From positions 6,920,970 through 6,984,969 of the forward strand of contig CM026432.1 of the NCBI GenBank assembly GCA_014871385.1: a stretch of DNA of 64,000 bases, in the 5' to 3' direction. Both the position numbers and the translations under genes were made by a program. The notes beneath the pieces were generated by a model. The model was not told the DNA's origin. It ran no database searches and saw only the letters and a program-made list of their open reading frames with translations. This document shows positions 24,917-35,735 of the stretch, in pieces. This stretch comes from Ceratodon purpureus. Taxonomy: Eukaryota > Streptophyta > Bryopsida > Pseudoditrichales > Ditrichaceae. The stretch's first letter is position 1; the number at the start of each line of letters is the position of its first letter.

Positions 24917-25547
24917 CATTAACCGAGCATGATGGCACTCATTGCTTAGTGGCTATTTTGATGTCCATTAACTGAGCATGATGGCACTCATTTCTTACTG
25001 GCTATTTTGATTTCAATCTCTCGTTGACAGAATCAGACCCCCATTAACCGAGCATGATGGCACTCATTGCTTAGTGGCTATTTTGATGTCCATTAACCGA
25101 GCATGATGGCACTCATTTCTTACTGGCTATTTTGATTTCAATCTCTCCTTGACAAAATCAGACCGCCATTAACTGAGCATGATGGCACTCATTGCTTAGT
25201 GGCTATTTTGATGTCCATTAACCGAGCATGATGGCACTCATTTCTTACTGGCTATTTTGATTTCAATCTCTCCTTGACAAAATCAGACCGCCATTAACTG
25301 AGCATGATGGCACTCATTTCTTACTGGCTATTTTGATTTCAATCTCTCCTTGACAAAATCAGACCGCCATTAACCGAGCATGATGGCACTCATTTCTTAC
25401 TGGCTATTTTGATGTCCATTAACTGAGCATGATGGCACTCATTACTTACTGGCTATTTTGATGTCCATTAAGTGAGCATGATGGCACTCATTTCTTACTG
25501 GCTATTTTGATTTCAATCTCTAGTTGACAGAACCAAACCTCCATTAA
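24917..25547 (+). repeat. 49/76-bp higher-order tandem array
   Basis: CATTAACCGAGCATGATGGC-like starts occur at 24917, 24966, 25042, 25091, 25167, 25216, 25292, 25368, 25417, 25466 and 25542. The steps between starts are 49, 76, 49, 76, 49, 76, 76, 49, 49 and 76 bp. The short unit lacks the CAATCTCTCCTTGACA segment of the long one, giving a ~125-bp composite period for much of the array. The units here are nearly identical, which implies recent amplification. Confidence 0.9.
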
Positions 25548-26369
25548 TCCCTAAAATTCTGAATGACCATATTCTGGTCGTTTCATTTTTTGGGCAGCCT
25601 CCAGAGACCTCATACATTTAAAACTTTCAATGAAAAAAACTTTTAATGAAAATTTTAGTGTACTGTCCAAAAACTACACTCTACATGTATCACTTTGTTT
25701 CACATCATTCTCATAAGTATTGCAAAAGTTATAAGCATTTGAAGTTTTTGAAGCAAGATCGGGCAACAAGGTTTTTATTCTTTTTTACTTTTTTCGGATT
25801 TTTTTTTTATTCATGATTGGTTGATCTTTATCTACAATTGAAGCTTTAAATCTATCCATTTTGAGCAATGGGATAAAAGTTACGAGGAGATATGTTTCTT
25901 AAGCAGTTTGGACAAAAAAACTTTGAAGCTCATTCCTAAACTCGATTTTCAATATTTTTTAATGAAATAAAAAGCACAATTGAAGACTTCTAAATACAAC
26001 ATTCTCACCGTTAATATTGACATCCTACAATTCCATGTCAAACTTATAAATGATTTTCTATTTCCTTCCATTTTGTACCTACTTCTACTAATTGTTTTAT
26101 GAAAAAAAAAAAATATCAATTTCTAAAGTTCAAATTTGTAACCAGATTGAACCCCAAAAAATCTTCTTTTGCAACTTTGATCCTTATAATCTAAGAATTT
26201 AATGGTCATATTGCTCTCAAAATTTCTGCTCACATGAAAAACCAAATTGGGTGTTAGATCTTACGGATAAATGATGAAAATACTAGAAAAACATATTATT
26301 TCTTCCCCAACTTCCAAATGTTGCGTTTTCATGGTTTTTTGTGAAATTACAGTTAAGGAATTTTAGGGG
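25548..26369. mobile_element. piggyBac-like non-autonomous element, copy 1
   Basis: The element is flanked on both sides by TTAA (25544-25547 and 26370-26373). It has 12-bp inverted ends, TCCCTAAAATTC on the left and GAATTTTAGGGG on the right, with one mismatch. A short hairpin, GACCA-N5-TGGTC, sits at 25565-25579. It interrupts the tandem array exactly at the TTAA present in each array unit. Removing it and one TTAA restores a unit of normal length. It is 822 bp, AT-rich and non-coding. A second diverged copy lies at 54504-55424. TTAA target duplication plus CCC/GGG ends is the piggyBac hallmark; a different superfamily with TTAA preference is possible. Confidence 0.8.
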
Positions 26370-26373
26370 TTAA

Positions 26374-27117
26374 TTAAGCATGATTGTACTAATTTCTTAC
26401 TAGTTGTTTTAGATGTCAGTCTCTCCTTGACAGAACTAGACCTCTACTGATCATGATGATATTAGTCTCTCATTAACTAAGCATGATTGTACTTATAATT
26501 TTTCACTAGTTGTTTTAGACGGTAATACCTGGAAAGAAGTAGACTTCCATTAGTTGATCATGATTGTAATAATTTCTCACTGGCTGTTTTAGATGTCAAT
26601 CTCTCCTTGACAGAATTAGACCTCCATTACTAAATATTTTGATGTCAATTTCTCCTTGACAAAACTAGACCTCCTTTACCTAAACACAATTGTGCTAATT
26701 TCTCAGTGGTTGTTTTAGATATCAATCTCTCCTTAATAGAATTAGACCTCTATTGACTGAGCATGACTATACTAATATCTCACTGGCTGTAGTAATATCT
26801 CAATGGCTGTTTTAGATGTCAATCCCTCCTTCACAGATTTAGACTTCCACTAGACCTCCATTAATTGAGCAAGATGGCACTAATTTCTTACTAGGTTTTT
26901 GATGTCAATCTCCTAGACAGAACTAGACCTCCACTAATTGATCATGATTGAACTAATTTTTTACTCCCTATTTTTGGTGTAAATTCCTTTTTACCATAAT
27001 CGAACCTCCTTGAATTGATCATGATAATATTAGACCTCTATTAACTAATCAAGATTACATTAGATCTCCATTAACTTATCATTATGATTATATTAAACCT
27101 TCATTAGCTGATCAAGT
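26374..27117 (+). repeat. Diverged continuation of the tandem array
   Basis: Degenerate units related to the array on the left continue after the inserted element in the same orientation. They contain GCATGATTGTACTAATTTCT, TGTTTTAGATGTCAATCTCT and TTGACAGAATTAGACCTCCA motifs. Decay increases toward the right inverted arm, so the spacing becomes irregular. Confidence 0.75.
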
Positions 27118-27599
27118 TGACACTAAAAGATGTGTGTATGTATGGTCCTTACATATATTTGCAATCAAATTTCAAAAAGTCATCACCAATTATTTTCAAT
27201 AAAATATATTGTAAATTCATAAAAATTGGCTTAAAAATCCACCAAAAATTAGAATTTTACTTTTTTGAAATTGAAATTTGGTATGCTTTAGTGGAATTGG
27301 CTAAGAATTGAGTGATAATTTTGCAAGATGACATAAACTAATTTTATTGTATGTTATTTACAGATATTTGAATGCCTCAAAAAGGCATCAAGTATCTTTG
27401 TTGTAGGCGACTATACAATTGGGTCCAAGATGTGTACAAACTGCCTATTTGAGAACTCAAATTTTTGTTTACAATGTGTTGTATATCTGGTATATTTTGA
27501 TAAATGTAATTATCAAACCTATCAAATTCAAGTGTGAAGAAGATAAAACTCCATTTTCACTGAAATCTTTAAGCTAATTTCAATGGTTTTTCTTACATG

Positions 27600-27665
27600 A
27601 TGTTTTTTTAAACAATTGGTGTTGATTTTTTAAAGTTTGATTCTAAATGTATGTAAGGAACACCT
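27600..27665 (+). repeat. Partial third copy of the foldback arm
   Basis: This stretch resembles 24604-24668 in direct orientation. It shares a TTGATTTTTTAAA-like stretch, then a TTTGATT core, then TATGTAAGGAACA. It is a fragment from another copy of the same repeat family. Confidence 0.5.
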
Positions 27666-27671
27666 ATCGTT

Positions 27672-28103
27672 AAGGGAAGTTTGGGGTCTCCTAAGGGCCT
27701 TTTCCATGAAATCTGTGCTTGAATTTTTGCCATGCCCGTGCACTTTACGTACTGGCACCAATGGTGCCAGCAGGTCGCCAAATGCTGCCAGCAGTGCCTG
27801 CAGTTGGCATTTGGGGGGTCCAGCCAATCGCTTCCCTTCCCCACCCCACACCACCCCATCCCCCCATTGGACAATACAAGCAGTAATGACACTGTCACCG
27901 AGCGTGTGCCCACTGCTGTCACCCCATTGGACAGTACCGGATCTTGTTGTCAGCGGGGCGAATTCTGTTGTCAGCGGGGCGAATTTTGTCGTCAGCATGC
28001 AGGATATCCACCAATGAGATTTCGCACAGAAGTGTCAGCGGGCAGGAAGCTCACCTAATCCGAGTTGTCTTACAAAGCCCTTAGGAGACCCCATTTTTCC
28101 CCT
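27672..28103. mobile_element. GC-rich element with own terminal inverted repeats
   Basis: GGGGTCTCCTAAGGGC at 27683-27698 has a perfect reverse complement at 28077-28092, and weaker pairing extends ~11 bp outward. The interior is strikingly GC-rich for this interval. It contains a perfect 9-1-9 palindrome at 27752-27770 (CTGGCACCA, A, TGGTGCCAG), a second hairpin pairing CCAAATGC with GCATTTGG, and two 21-bp direct repeats with TGTTGTCAGCGGGGCGAATT at 27945-27986. No protein is recognised. It inserted next to or into a fragment of the foldback arm. It looks like a non-autonomous transposon carrying foreign sequence. Confidence 0.6.
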
Positions 28104-31100
28104 AATGACTTACATCCTTCCTTTCGCAAGTGTCTTCACAAAAGTTTTACAATTTTTTCTACAAAGAATCTAATATATACTGGACAAATCCCATTTGTTG
28201 TAACAATAGATATATCTCTATTGTCATTAGATTTGTCCGTTTTTTCCTTCATGTGGTATCTAAATTCAAATTTTTTAGTATGATGGTTCAATTACTTTGC
28301 CAAAATCTCATTGAAATATGAAGATATATGTTTCACAAATTTTGGTCATATAAAACCTTATATTGAGCTCTTACTAGAAGAAAACATTATGAAAAACCAT
28401 GAAAATTACCTGAAAATGTTTCACCAAAAATGGAAATTTGGTCTTTTAGAATTGAGATATGAAATGTTTGATTAAAAGCGTTAAAAGATGCAATGATAAT
28501 CATCCAAGGCAAAAAACTCAAACAATTTTCTACACAATGCAATAAAAATTGGAATGGCTTAAATATGCAATTTGTATTCATCTAGGACATGACTATACAT
28601 GAAACTTGTTAATGCCACAACAATGAATGCCAAATTGATAATAACCAGCTTCTAACTGGTGAAGCATTTGACTCTTCCTTAAACTGGTAGTTTATAAGAC
28701 CATTTCCGCTCAACGCCGAGGCTACCTCAGTGTTTCTATCTTCTGAGGTCAAACAAAATTGACTACCCTGTAATTCCCAAAGAGCTCCGAGAGAAGTAGA
28801 GTGCTCTCACAGATTAGGGTTAGAAATGGTGTAGAGTGTGTTTCTACTTTATATACTCGGACTCTCGATTTAACCCTTTGTAGCAAGAGTAACCATTGCA
28901 AAAGTTCAAAATGCAAATATCAAAGTACGCGTAGAGAATTGGAACTTTATTCATGATGTTTACATTTGCGGACTTACATTACATACCTTCTATAAAATAA
29001 ATCAATTTGAGGTGGTGCAACTATCAAAATATCTCTAGACAAAACTCAAAATACTCCATGTCTTTGAAAATACAACAAATACTTATAAATACGACACTGA
29101 TTTTATGTAGTATTTATTGTCTTCATCAATTTGTTATTTGTTTTGATTTTTTTTGGATCAAAAGTTCTTATTCGCCTTTCATTAGAATTTATAATTTGAT
29201 CTTGACTAATATACTCATTCCGTTTAATTTTTAATGTATAAAAGTTTGTTCCAAACTGTATATGGATAAGTCACATTTACTTATAAAATTTATAGTAATT
29301 ATACTCGAGTCTATTCTTGATGTGAAAAGTTGTAACAAAGAAGTGTTGACATAGGGCATTGATAAACTTCTTTACTTTTAATATTGAAAATTTAATCCAA
29401 AGTTTATTTAACTTTGAAGTCATATAGCCCTTAAACTATCATTTTTGAGTGTGTATTATACATTGCAACATATACCATAATCTTCGAGTTGCACCATTGG
29501 ATGGATATGTGATTTTAACATTCTTTTTAAAATTTGAAAACAAAATTATACAACTACTTTCTTATATAATATACTCTATTTTTTGTAGTTTCTACCATGT
29601 GGAAAAATATCCTAAAGGCATTTTTACTTAGAACAATATACTAAACCTTTAGTATTTTTTAGATGTCTCTTTAATGATATATATCTTTGAGTAAATTGTT
29701 CAATCAATAATGAAAATGTATCCACTAGGGGATTTTTGAGGCAAAGCATCAACACACTACTCTAATGAGAATCAAATTGGATCATCCATTATGTCCAATG
29801 ACTTAAACTTGGAGCTCCAACCATCAACCTACTTTCCAAATAGAAGTAAATCTTATTGTTAAGGGCTTGTTCGGCTTAAAGGAAAATCAATGAAACAACG
29901 AGGCAATGTCCTCGCGACACCCCAAAGGGGACCACACCAGCCACCTACCGGCCAGTAACGGACCATCGAAGGTCCAAACCTCACTATGTACAGTAAGGAA
30001 AACAGACAGGGAAACGCCTATCATCTGATCGAAGAATATGCCAACCAGAGATTTAACAGAAAATCCTATCAACTTATGAGAATGCACACTAACTATACCA
30101 TCTAACCAAACGGATTAACCAGGAGGTCAATCATCCTTCCCTGCGATACCCAGGAAGGTGGATCATCAAGATCCAAATCATCAACCATCTGTACCACAAT
30201 TGCTTGAGCTAATTGATTAGCTAATAAAAGTAAATCTTATTAGGTTAGCCGGAAAGGCATTTCTGAATAAATCTTATGAGGTCATGGCACACCATGGTGC
30301 CTACTACCATAGTCCACCCAACTATGGTGGGGGGTCTTGAGACCTCGTTGTATGGGTATCCAAAAAGACCTTGGGGGGGATGACATGTCGGTTGTCTTCA
30401 AGGCATTTAGTGTAAAGGCACTTAGTGTAGAAAAAAGTGTCTACCTTCGAAAGGGGGAAATAGCTCTAGATTCATTATCCTTTGTCCAGCCGCCATCGGA
30501 TTAGTGAGTAGAATGAACAAACACTATATTCACGTCGGAATCTTTTTGCAAGAAAACAAAAATTCTAATACACTTTGAAGCATGTTTTGATCTAAACACC
30601 ATATAAAAAAATAATAAAATTTTAAGATATTTTTTAAAAGATTTTCCTAATTCCAACCATAGACTTTCATATCTAGTTGTTGTTCATTCTTGATGGCTCT
30701 ATACATTAGTTTCACAAGATTTTTTTAACTTTGAAGGGGCCGGAAACAGGCATGGGCCCAGAATTAGGCTGGTTTCCAATAACCGGTTCAATTCCAAAAA
30801 CATGACCGGTAAACTCCGGTAACGCACCGTGCACACACCGGGCAGCCAAACCGAACCTCCAGGAGTCGTTCGGTGCAAAACCCTAAGCCATATACACCCA
30901 ACCCCACCACGTAACCCAAAACCACCACAATCCACCCCAAATTCAAGTTCCTCAAACGCCACCTCTACACATGGCTTACATAACCGCGCATTTAGAACCC
31001 ATAACATATTTCCACACTCATCTCAAACACGAGCTCCGTCTTCGGCTTTCCGAAACCAGACCAGAATTCCATCGTCTTCACAAACTAGACAAGATCGCAG

Positions 31101-31144
31101 GGCTTCGACCGGATTTTTCACCACCCCAGCAATCTTTTCTAGTC
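28104..31144. other. Repeat-rich spacer before the mitochondrial protein gene
   Basis: No intact gene is found. The stretch 28790-28890 resembles 53828-53915: both have an (A)TTAGGGTT motif followed by TTTCTACT or TTTATATA and a CTCTCGGTTT-like stretch. This suggests LTR or other dispersed-repeat remnants. A perfect 8-bp inverted repeat (ACCATAGT/ACTATGGT) lies near 30307. The segment 29840-30260 holds a more GC-rich piece with repeated AAGTAAATCTTATT borders. From about 30830 the sequence is likely promoter and 5' UTR of the next gene. Confidence 0.4.
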
Positions 31145-32098
31145 ATGGCGAGCTCCGCTGCTGCAACCGCTGTGCGCCGGGCCGTCGCCAAAATCGCCCC
31201 TCCTGCATCATCTGGTACCATGAGCTCTGGTCCTTTAGAATGTGAAATCTAGTGTTGGGGGTTCTGATTGTCAATTAGGGTTTTGTGTTTCTGCGTGTGG
31301 TTGGGTTTTCTAGTTGATCGGGTTCTGGTTCTTAAGTTCCTAGGATTCTGGGGTTTGGGTGAGTCTTGGGAGTTTCGGTTGTTGTGTCCAGTGTTTAGAT
31401 TGTTTTGGTGGTGGATTAGGGTTTCTTTTTTGAGTTTTTGGGGTGCGGGGTTTCGTTTTTTGTGTCTAATTGTTGTGTATGAGTTTTTTTGTTTTTGCGG
31501 TTTCTAGAAGAGGATGAATGACCTAGAGAATTTTGTCGGGGTGCATAATTGGGTTAGTACTTGGTTGGTTGCGTTACAGTGTCTTTTAGGTGGGGTCTCG
31601 GTTGCATGTGTTATTTTAGTTTCTTTAGTTTTTTGTTGGACAACGCATTTTCTTGGTTTAATTTTTGATACCATGTTAAGTTCAATGCTATTTCTTCCGA
31701 AGTTGGCGTTCTTGGTGGACGGGCTTTCTGTGCATGAATGTCTTCGACAGTCTGCATATTGTGTCTGGCAGTACGTCCTTCTGATTCTAGTCTGTTAATA
31801 TCGAATTATCGGTTCGTTTCTTTGGCGTTTTTTTTGGGAATTGGTCCGTGCGTGTGTGACTAGCAAGCTAGAATTGACAGTAGTTCGCTTTGGTGCAGGC
31901 GTCCGGCAGTTTCATGCGACAGGAGCGAAGAGGTACAGTGACGACTACATCCATGCCGACCACATGTACAACATCACTGCGATGAAGAACAGGAAGCTGA
32001 AGATGGGCGTCGGTGTTTTCGGCTCCTTGGCCATTGGCATCATGGTGCCCATCTGGGCTGTGCAGTTTCAAATGAAGAAGGCAGGCGGTGGCGTTTAA
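31145..32098 (+). CDS. Small mitochondrial inner-membrane protein (COX7c-like?)
   Basis: Two exons, 31145-31214 and 31899-32098, make an 89-residue protein (270 nt). The first ~24 residues (MASSAAATAVRRAVAKIAPP) are basic, free of acidic residues and Ala-rich, as expected for mitochondrial targeting. They are followed by RQFHATGAKRY, a typical cleavage neighbourhood. The mature part has a soluble stretch ending MYNITAMKNRKLKM, one membrane segment (VGVFGSLAIGIMVPIWAVQF), and a basic tail, QMKKAGGGV. Length and layout fit a small respiratory-complex subunit. I tentatively compare it with plant COX7c-type subunits of cytochrome c oxidase, but this rests on overall form rather than a diagnostic motif. 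The intron is 684 bp, between codon positions 1 and 2. Confidence 0.75.
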
Positions 32099-33592
32099 GT
32101 GTAGACAGTCAAGTTTTCTTTCTTTGTAGAATGATGATGCCATCTTGATCACTGGCCATTTAGTTGCAGTCTTGTCTGTTCAGTACATGATATTAAGTGC
32201 GCTGCAGAAGTAAAAATAATCTCATTACTCTCCTTCGAAGTGCTGCTTATGGTGTATCCAATTGAATTTGATTAATGCCGGAATACGCGATGTAACTCTG
32301 GCATGAGCATTGTTCTTACGGCACTTTGTGTCGTCTTGTTCTGAAAGAGTCCACCTGTGTTGATTTCGGCCGATTTGCACATAGATCTCTGACTGAAGTA
32401 TATTAGAAGTTGGTATCTGTTGAGAGGGAAATTCACTAGTGTGGATGGAGAGGCAGCAAGAAACGCAGGTTGTCGAGATGGGGTGGCAACTATAAACCCA
32501 GCCACAAGAAGTGTTGTGTCATGGTCCTTTCTGATAGTCGCGAAAGCACCCAATCCGGACGACTTCAGGAACTACAGTTTGAGAGGCTTTAGACACTGAA
32601 AAACGGGGAGTTTTGGATTTTCTTTAGGCTCTAGGAGTCTACTCGAAGTATGATTTTAAGTGTGCAGATTGCCACTGCATGCAGAGCATCAAATTTCGGC
32701 ACCAACTCACAGGTCTTCAATGCACATCAGCCAAGTCGCGCCTTGAGTGTACAATACAGTATAATCATGAAGTAGAAGATCTGACAGCGCTTTCGTGGGT
32801 AGAATATAGACAGAACATGTGCCAGGTTAGTAGTACAATTTGTGACCCCATCACTTGAAGTTTGCCACAATACTGTGTGTTGAGACGGCATCGATGCTAA
32901 TGAGTCATGAACTTTGAATGCCCAGATTTGAAAGCACAGAAATGCATGAGTATGGAGTTTTGTATAACGAAAGCACAGACGCTCTCTAGAACTGATATCA
33001 GACTTCGTCAAATTAACAGGTAGTTTCTGTAATGCATACATCTCATAAAATGTCATAGAACGACATTCTGTGGCGACCGACTGTTGGTCCACGTCTCCTG
33101 CAACCAAAACTGGAGATAGACTGACCTACAACATCGCCAGGTACAGCACGTGCATATGTGCGTAACCATCTAGTGCTTGGCAGAATAGTGAACGCATGTT
33201 CGACACACCCGGTTTATAATCAAGCTTTGGTTTCCTCCCTGGAAAAGTCAACAAAATATACATTGTTATTAATGAACTTGATTCTAACATTCATGAAACT
33301 GATCAATTTAACGAGGTAAGACCTACATTGGCAGCAGACACAAATAGTATATGATTGTAAGCAGTGGCAACCGCCAAATAGAAAGTGGGAACAGGGGACA
33401 TCTTGGCTGATGGACATCAGCTCCTAGCTGTAAGAATGAAAGAGAATAGTATTCCTACAAAACCTTATTTACATATATCATATCCTGAAAGATCAGATGC
33501 AAGCAGGTAACGAGTGCCTTGGAAAACCAAAAAGCATTTCAAGACCCAACTTGACCTATATTGATAGCTCCTCATACTGCAAATGTATGAAC
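32099..33592. other. Spacer between convergent genes
   Basis: This is the 3' side of both the mitochondrial membrane protein gene (+) and the thioredoxin gene (-). No further gene or repeat is recognised; the open frames here lack domains. Confidence 0.45.
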
Positions 33593-35681
33593 TTACAGAA
33601 GCTCCTGAACCGTGTCTTTCAATTTCTTTGAGTCTGCTCCACTGAATCCTGAGACCATCTTGCCGTCCAAGTGAAACTGAAAAGTGGGCTGCCAATTCCA
33701 ACAAAAACAAGTCTCATTATTATTAACCAGTCACAAAACGGGCTGCAAGCGTCCTTAACTGTTTGCAGTGATGAAATACAAACACATGACCATCACAAAA
33801 GAGAATGAATGATGCTATGATTCAGAATCATCTCACAAGACATACCACAGCAGCAATGCCCGCCATCTCAATCGTTTTCTGAAGCTCTGGCTGCAAAACC
33901 AAACAGGTTCGTGTCAGTCCCACCTCCTTCCAGCTCCACAATGAGATAAAACCATGTCTTGACAGATCCACATCAACTTGCGAGATGTACCTCATCGAGA
34001 TCAACTTTCAGAAATTTGACATCCGCGAACTCCTGACTTAAAGCAGTCACCACTGGTGATATGTGCCGACCTGTCACAAATCAAGTCAAAGATCAATTTC
34101 CTGCCTAGAACATAAGAACAAATTTTAAGAGTTACTATGTTAATCTGTAGTTAAATAGCATAATGATTAATCTGAAAACGTCTAAATCATGAAAACACGC
34201 TTTGTAGTACTGAGGTATTCAAGGATAAAATTGCATAAATATCTTTCTTGACACAAAATTCATAGTGACTTACAAGGGCCACACCACTTGGCTGTATAAT
34301 AGACCACTGCCAGCTTTTTGTCGTCTGCAAAGGCATTGTATGGCATTTCAATTACCAATAATAAGAAAGCATAGCAATCATGGCATGTAAATAGTCAAAT
34401 CGACAAAAACATGTAACTTGATTGGAGAAAGCATGAACAGTGATCACAACCAAAAATGAAAAAAATAAAAAATAAAAGCCAAAAAATGGCACTCTAAATC
34501 TTCCCAGCTAGGTTTTCAGCATTTGCTAAATCTTTGTCTTGTAGAATCACCGAGGTTAAACTCAGCTCCTTCGGACATCAAAAAACAACGATAATTGTAA
34601 ACGTTTGAGTAACACTTTATTAATTATAGTCAGGAACTGCTTTGGATTACCTTGCGCTTCTTTGAGCAAGCTCTTATATTCCTCGGAGTTCATCACTTCA
34701 ACGACTCCGGAACTACCGCCTGGTCGTATAATATAACACAAATACCACATCACAACCAATCAGTAACCCAGGTCACATCTATAAATTACATAGAGAAGGA
34801 AAAACACATTGGCTATTGAAAGTGCCGAGCTGAGTTTCTATGCATTCTCGACATTATTGAAGCGGAAACTCTCGTCTAGTGAAACGTAAAACTTGCTGGG
34901 TTTTCTATAAATGCCAACGTGATAAAGACCATTCATAGTTCATTAACAAGAGAATCAGTCTGAAACTACTTCAGATTACCAAAACCTACGTCAGAGGCAG
35001 CATCCCACAAAGCCCTAAAATCAGCAGTATTATCATGAGCGCAACCAGTAGAGAATATCAAATCTTTCGGCCACACTGAACTTGGTTTAACTGCGAGAAT
35101 TGCTTAAGTGGACACTCTTTTCTAACTAACAAGCTCCTGACTCACTGGATACTTCCGAAAAGCACCACTGCCCTAATGCCTTCGAAACAACATCCATAAC
35201 ATTTGAATGTCGACATAATGTTCAGCATTAGCAGGATACCACTCTGGTGAAATTCAAATGCTAACCCAATTAACAGAATCACGGTGCAAAAGGAATTGGC
35301 AGTGAGACTATTCATCGAGAGGCGATTGTATCGCTGAAAAGCACACACAATACTTCGAAAGCAAAAAGCCCCTTAACCTAATCGAGCAAGCTCTCACCGC
35401 ACCACTGCTAGTCCCAAATGTGAAAATCACAACATATGGATTCCATAGATTGAAATTGGACCTGGACCAGAAGCAAAGTGCCGGAAAGAAGAGGCCAACG
35501 AAGCAGACTGCACCCTGAGCACATGCAACGCCTCCCTCTGACTCACCACCCCAGCAGGCGAACCCCCTCGTGAGCTCAAAACCCCCGACGACGAAGACGC
35601 CATCGACGCAAGCGCCTGCGATCGACAGAGCGAGGAGTAGAACGGCCGACGCAACACGCGCAATGCCCTGGATGCCATCAC
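33593..35681 (-). CDS. TRXO: Mitochondrial thioredoxin, o type
   Basis: The protein is a thioredoxin that reduces disulfides of mitochondrial targets, with electrons from NADPH-thioredoxin reductase. Six exons on the minus strand are 35681-35462, 34719-34651, 34324-34274, 34070-33991, 33890-33846 and 33688-33593. They total 561 nt (186 residues). The first ~75 residues are rich in Arg, Ser and Ala and poor in acids (MASRALRVLRRPFYSSLCRS), consistent with a mitochondrial presequence. The thioredoxin fold follows, with the active site AKWCGPCRHISPV (Cys111 and Cys114). The cis-Pro region is AAVPTFQFHLDGKMV, split by the last intron just before the cis-proline. The domain ends DTVQELL. The WCGPC motif and presequence favour type o over chloroplast types. 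Import to mitochondria is inferred. Confidence 0.9.
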
Positions 35682-35682
35682 T

Positions 35683-35735
35683 CACTCCCTCTCCCTCTCC
35701 CTCTCCCTCAAACCCCTAAACCCTAAACCCCAAAT
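35683..35735 (-). promoter_or_regulatory. CTCCCT microsatellite and telo-box
   Basis: About four CTCCCT units (35683-35708) lie directly before the thioredoxin start. They are followed on the + strand by CCCTAAACCCTAAACCCC (about 35714-35731), a telo-box. Such motifs are common near the transcription start of plant translation and mitochondrial genes. Confidence 0.55.

Larger units (their letters stand above)
24388..27418. mobile_element. Foldback-like element with ~300-bp inverted ends
   Basis: The segment 24388-24695 is matched, at clearly high but imperfect identity, by the reverse complement of 27118-27418. Both arms contain CGCCTACAAC near the outer end. They then carry the small palindrome ATGCCTTTTTGAGGCAT, then TTGCAAAATTAT, and inside TTATGAATTTACAATATA. 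The interior consists mostly of tandem repeats in one direct orientation, interrupted by an 822-bp inserted element. No transposase is encoded. The outer limits are approximate, and I found no certain target-site duplication. Long inverted ends with tandem-repeat interior suggest a non-autonomous foldback or Mutator-like element. Confidence 0.65.

Noticed and set aside
24917-25547. CRISPR-like regular repeats
   Set aside because: The repeats are head-to-tail with no unique spacers. Unit differences are due to a 27-bp internal segment, and the context is a plant transposon.
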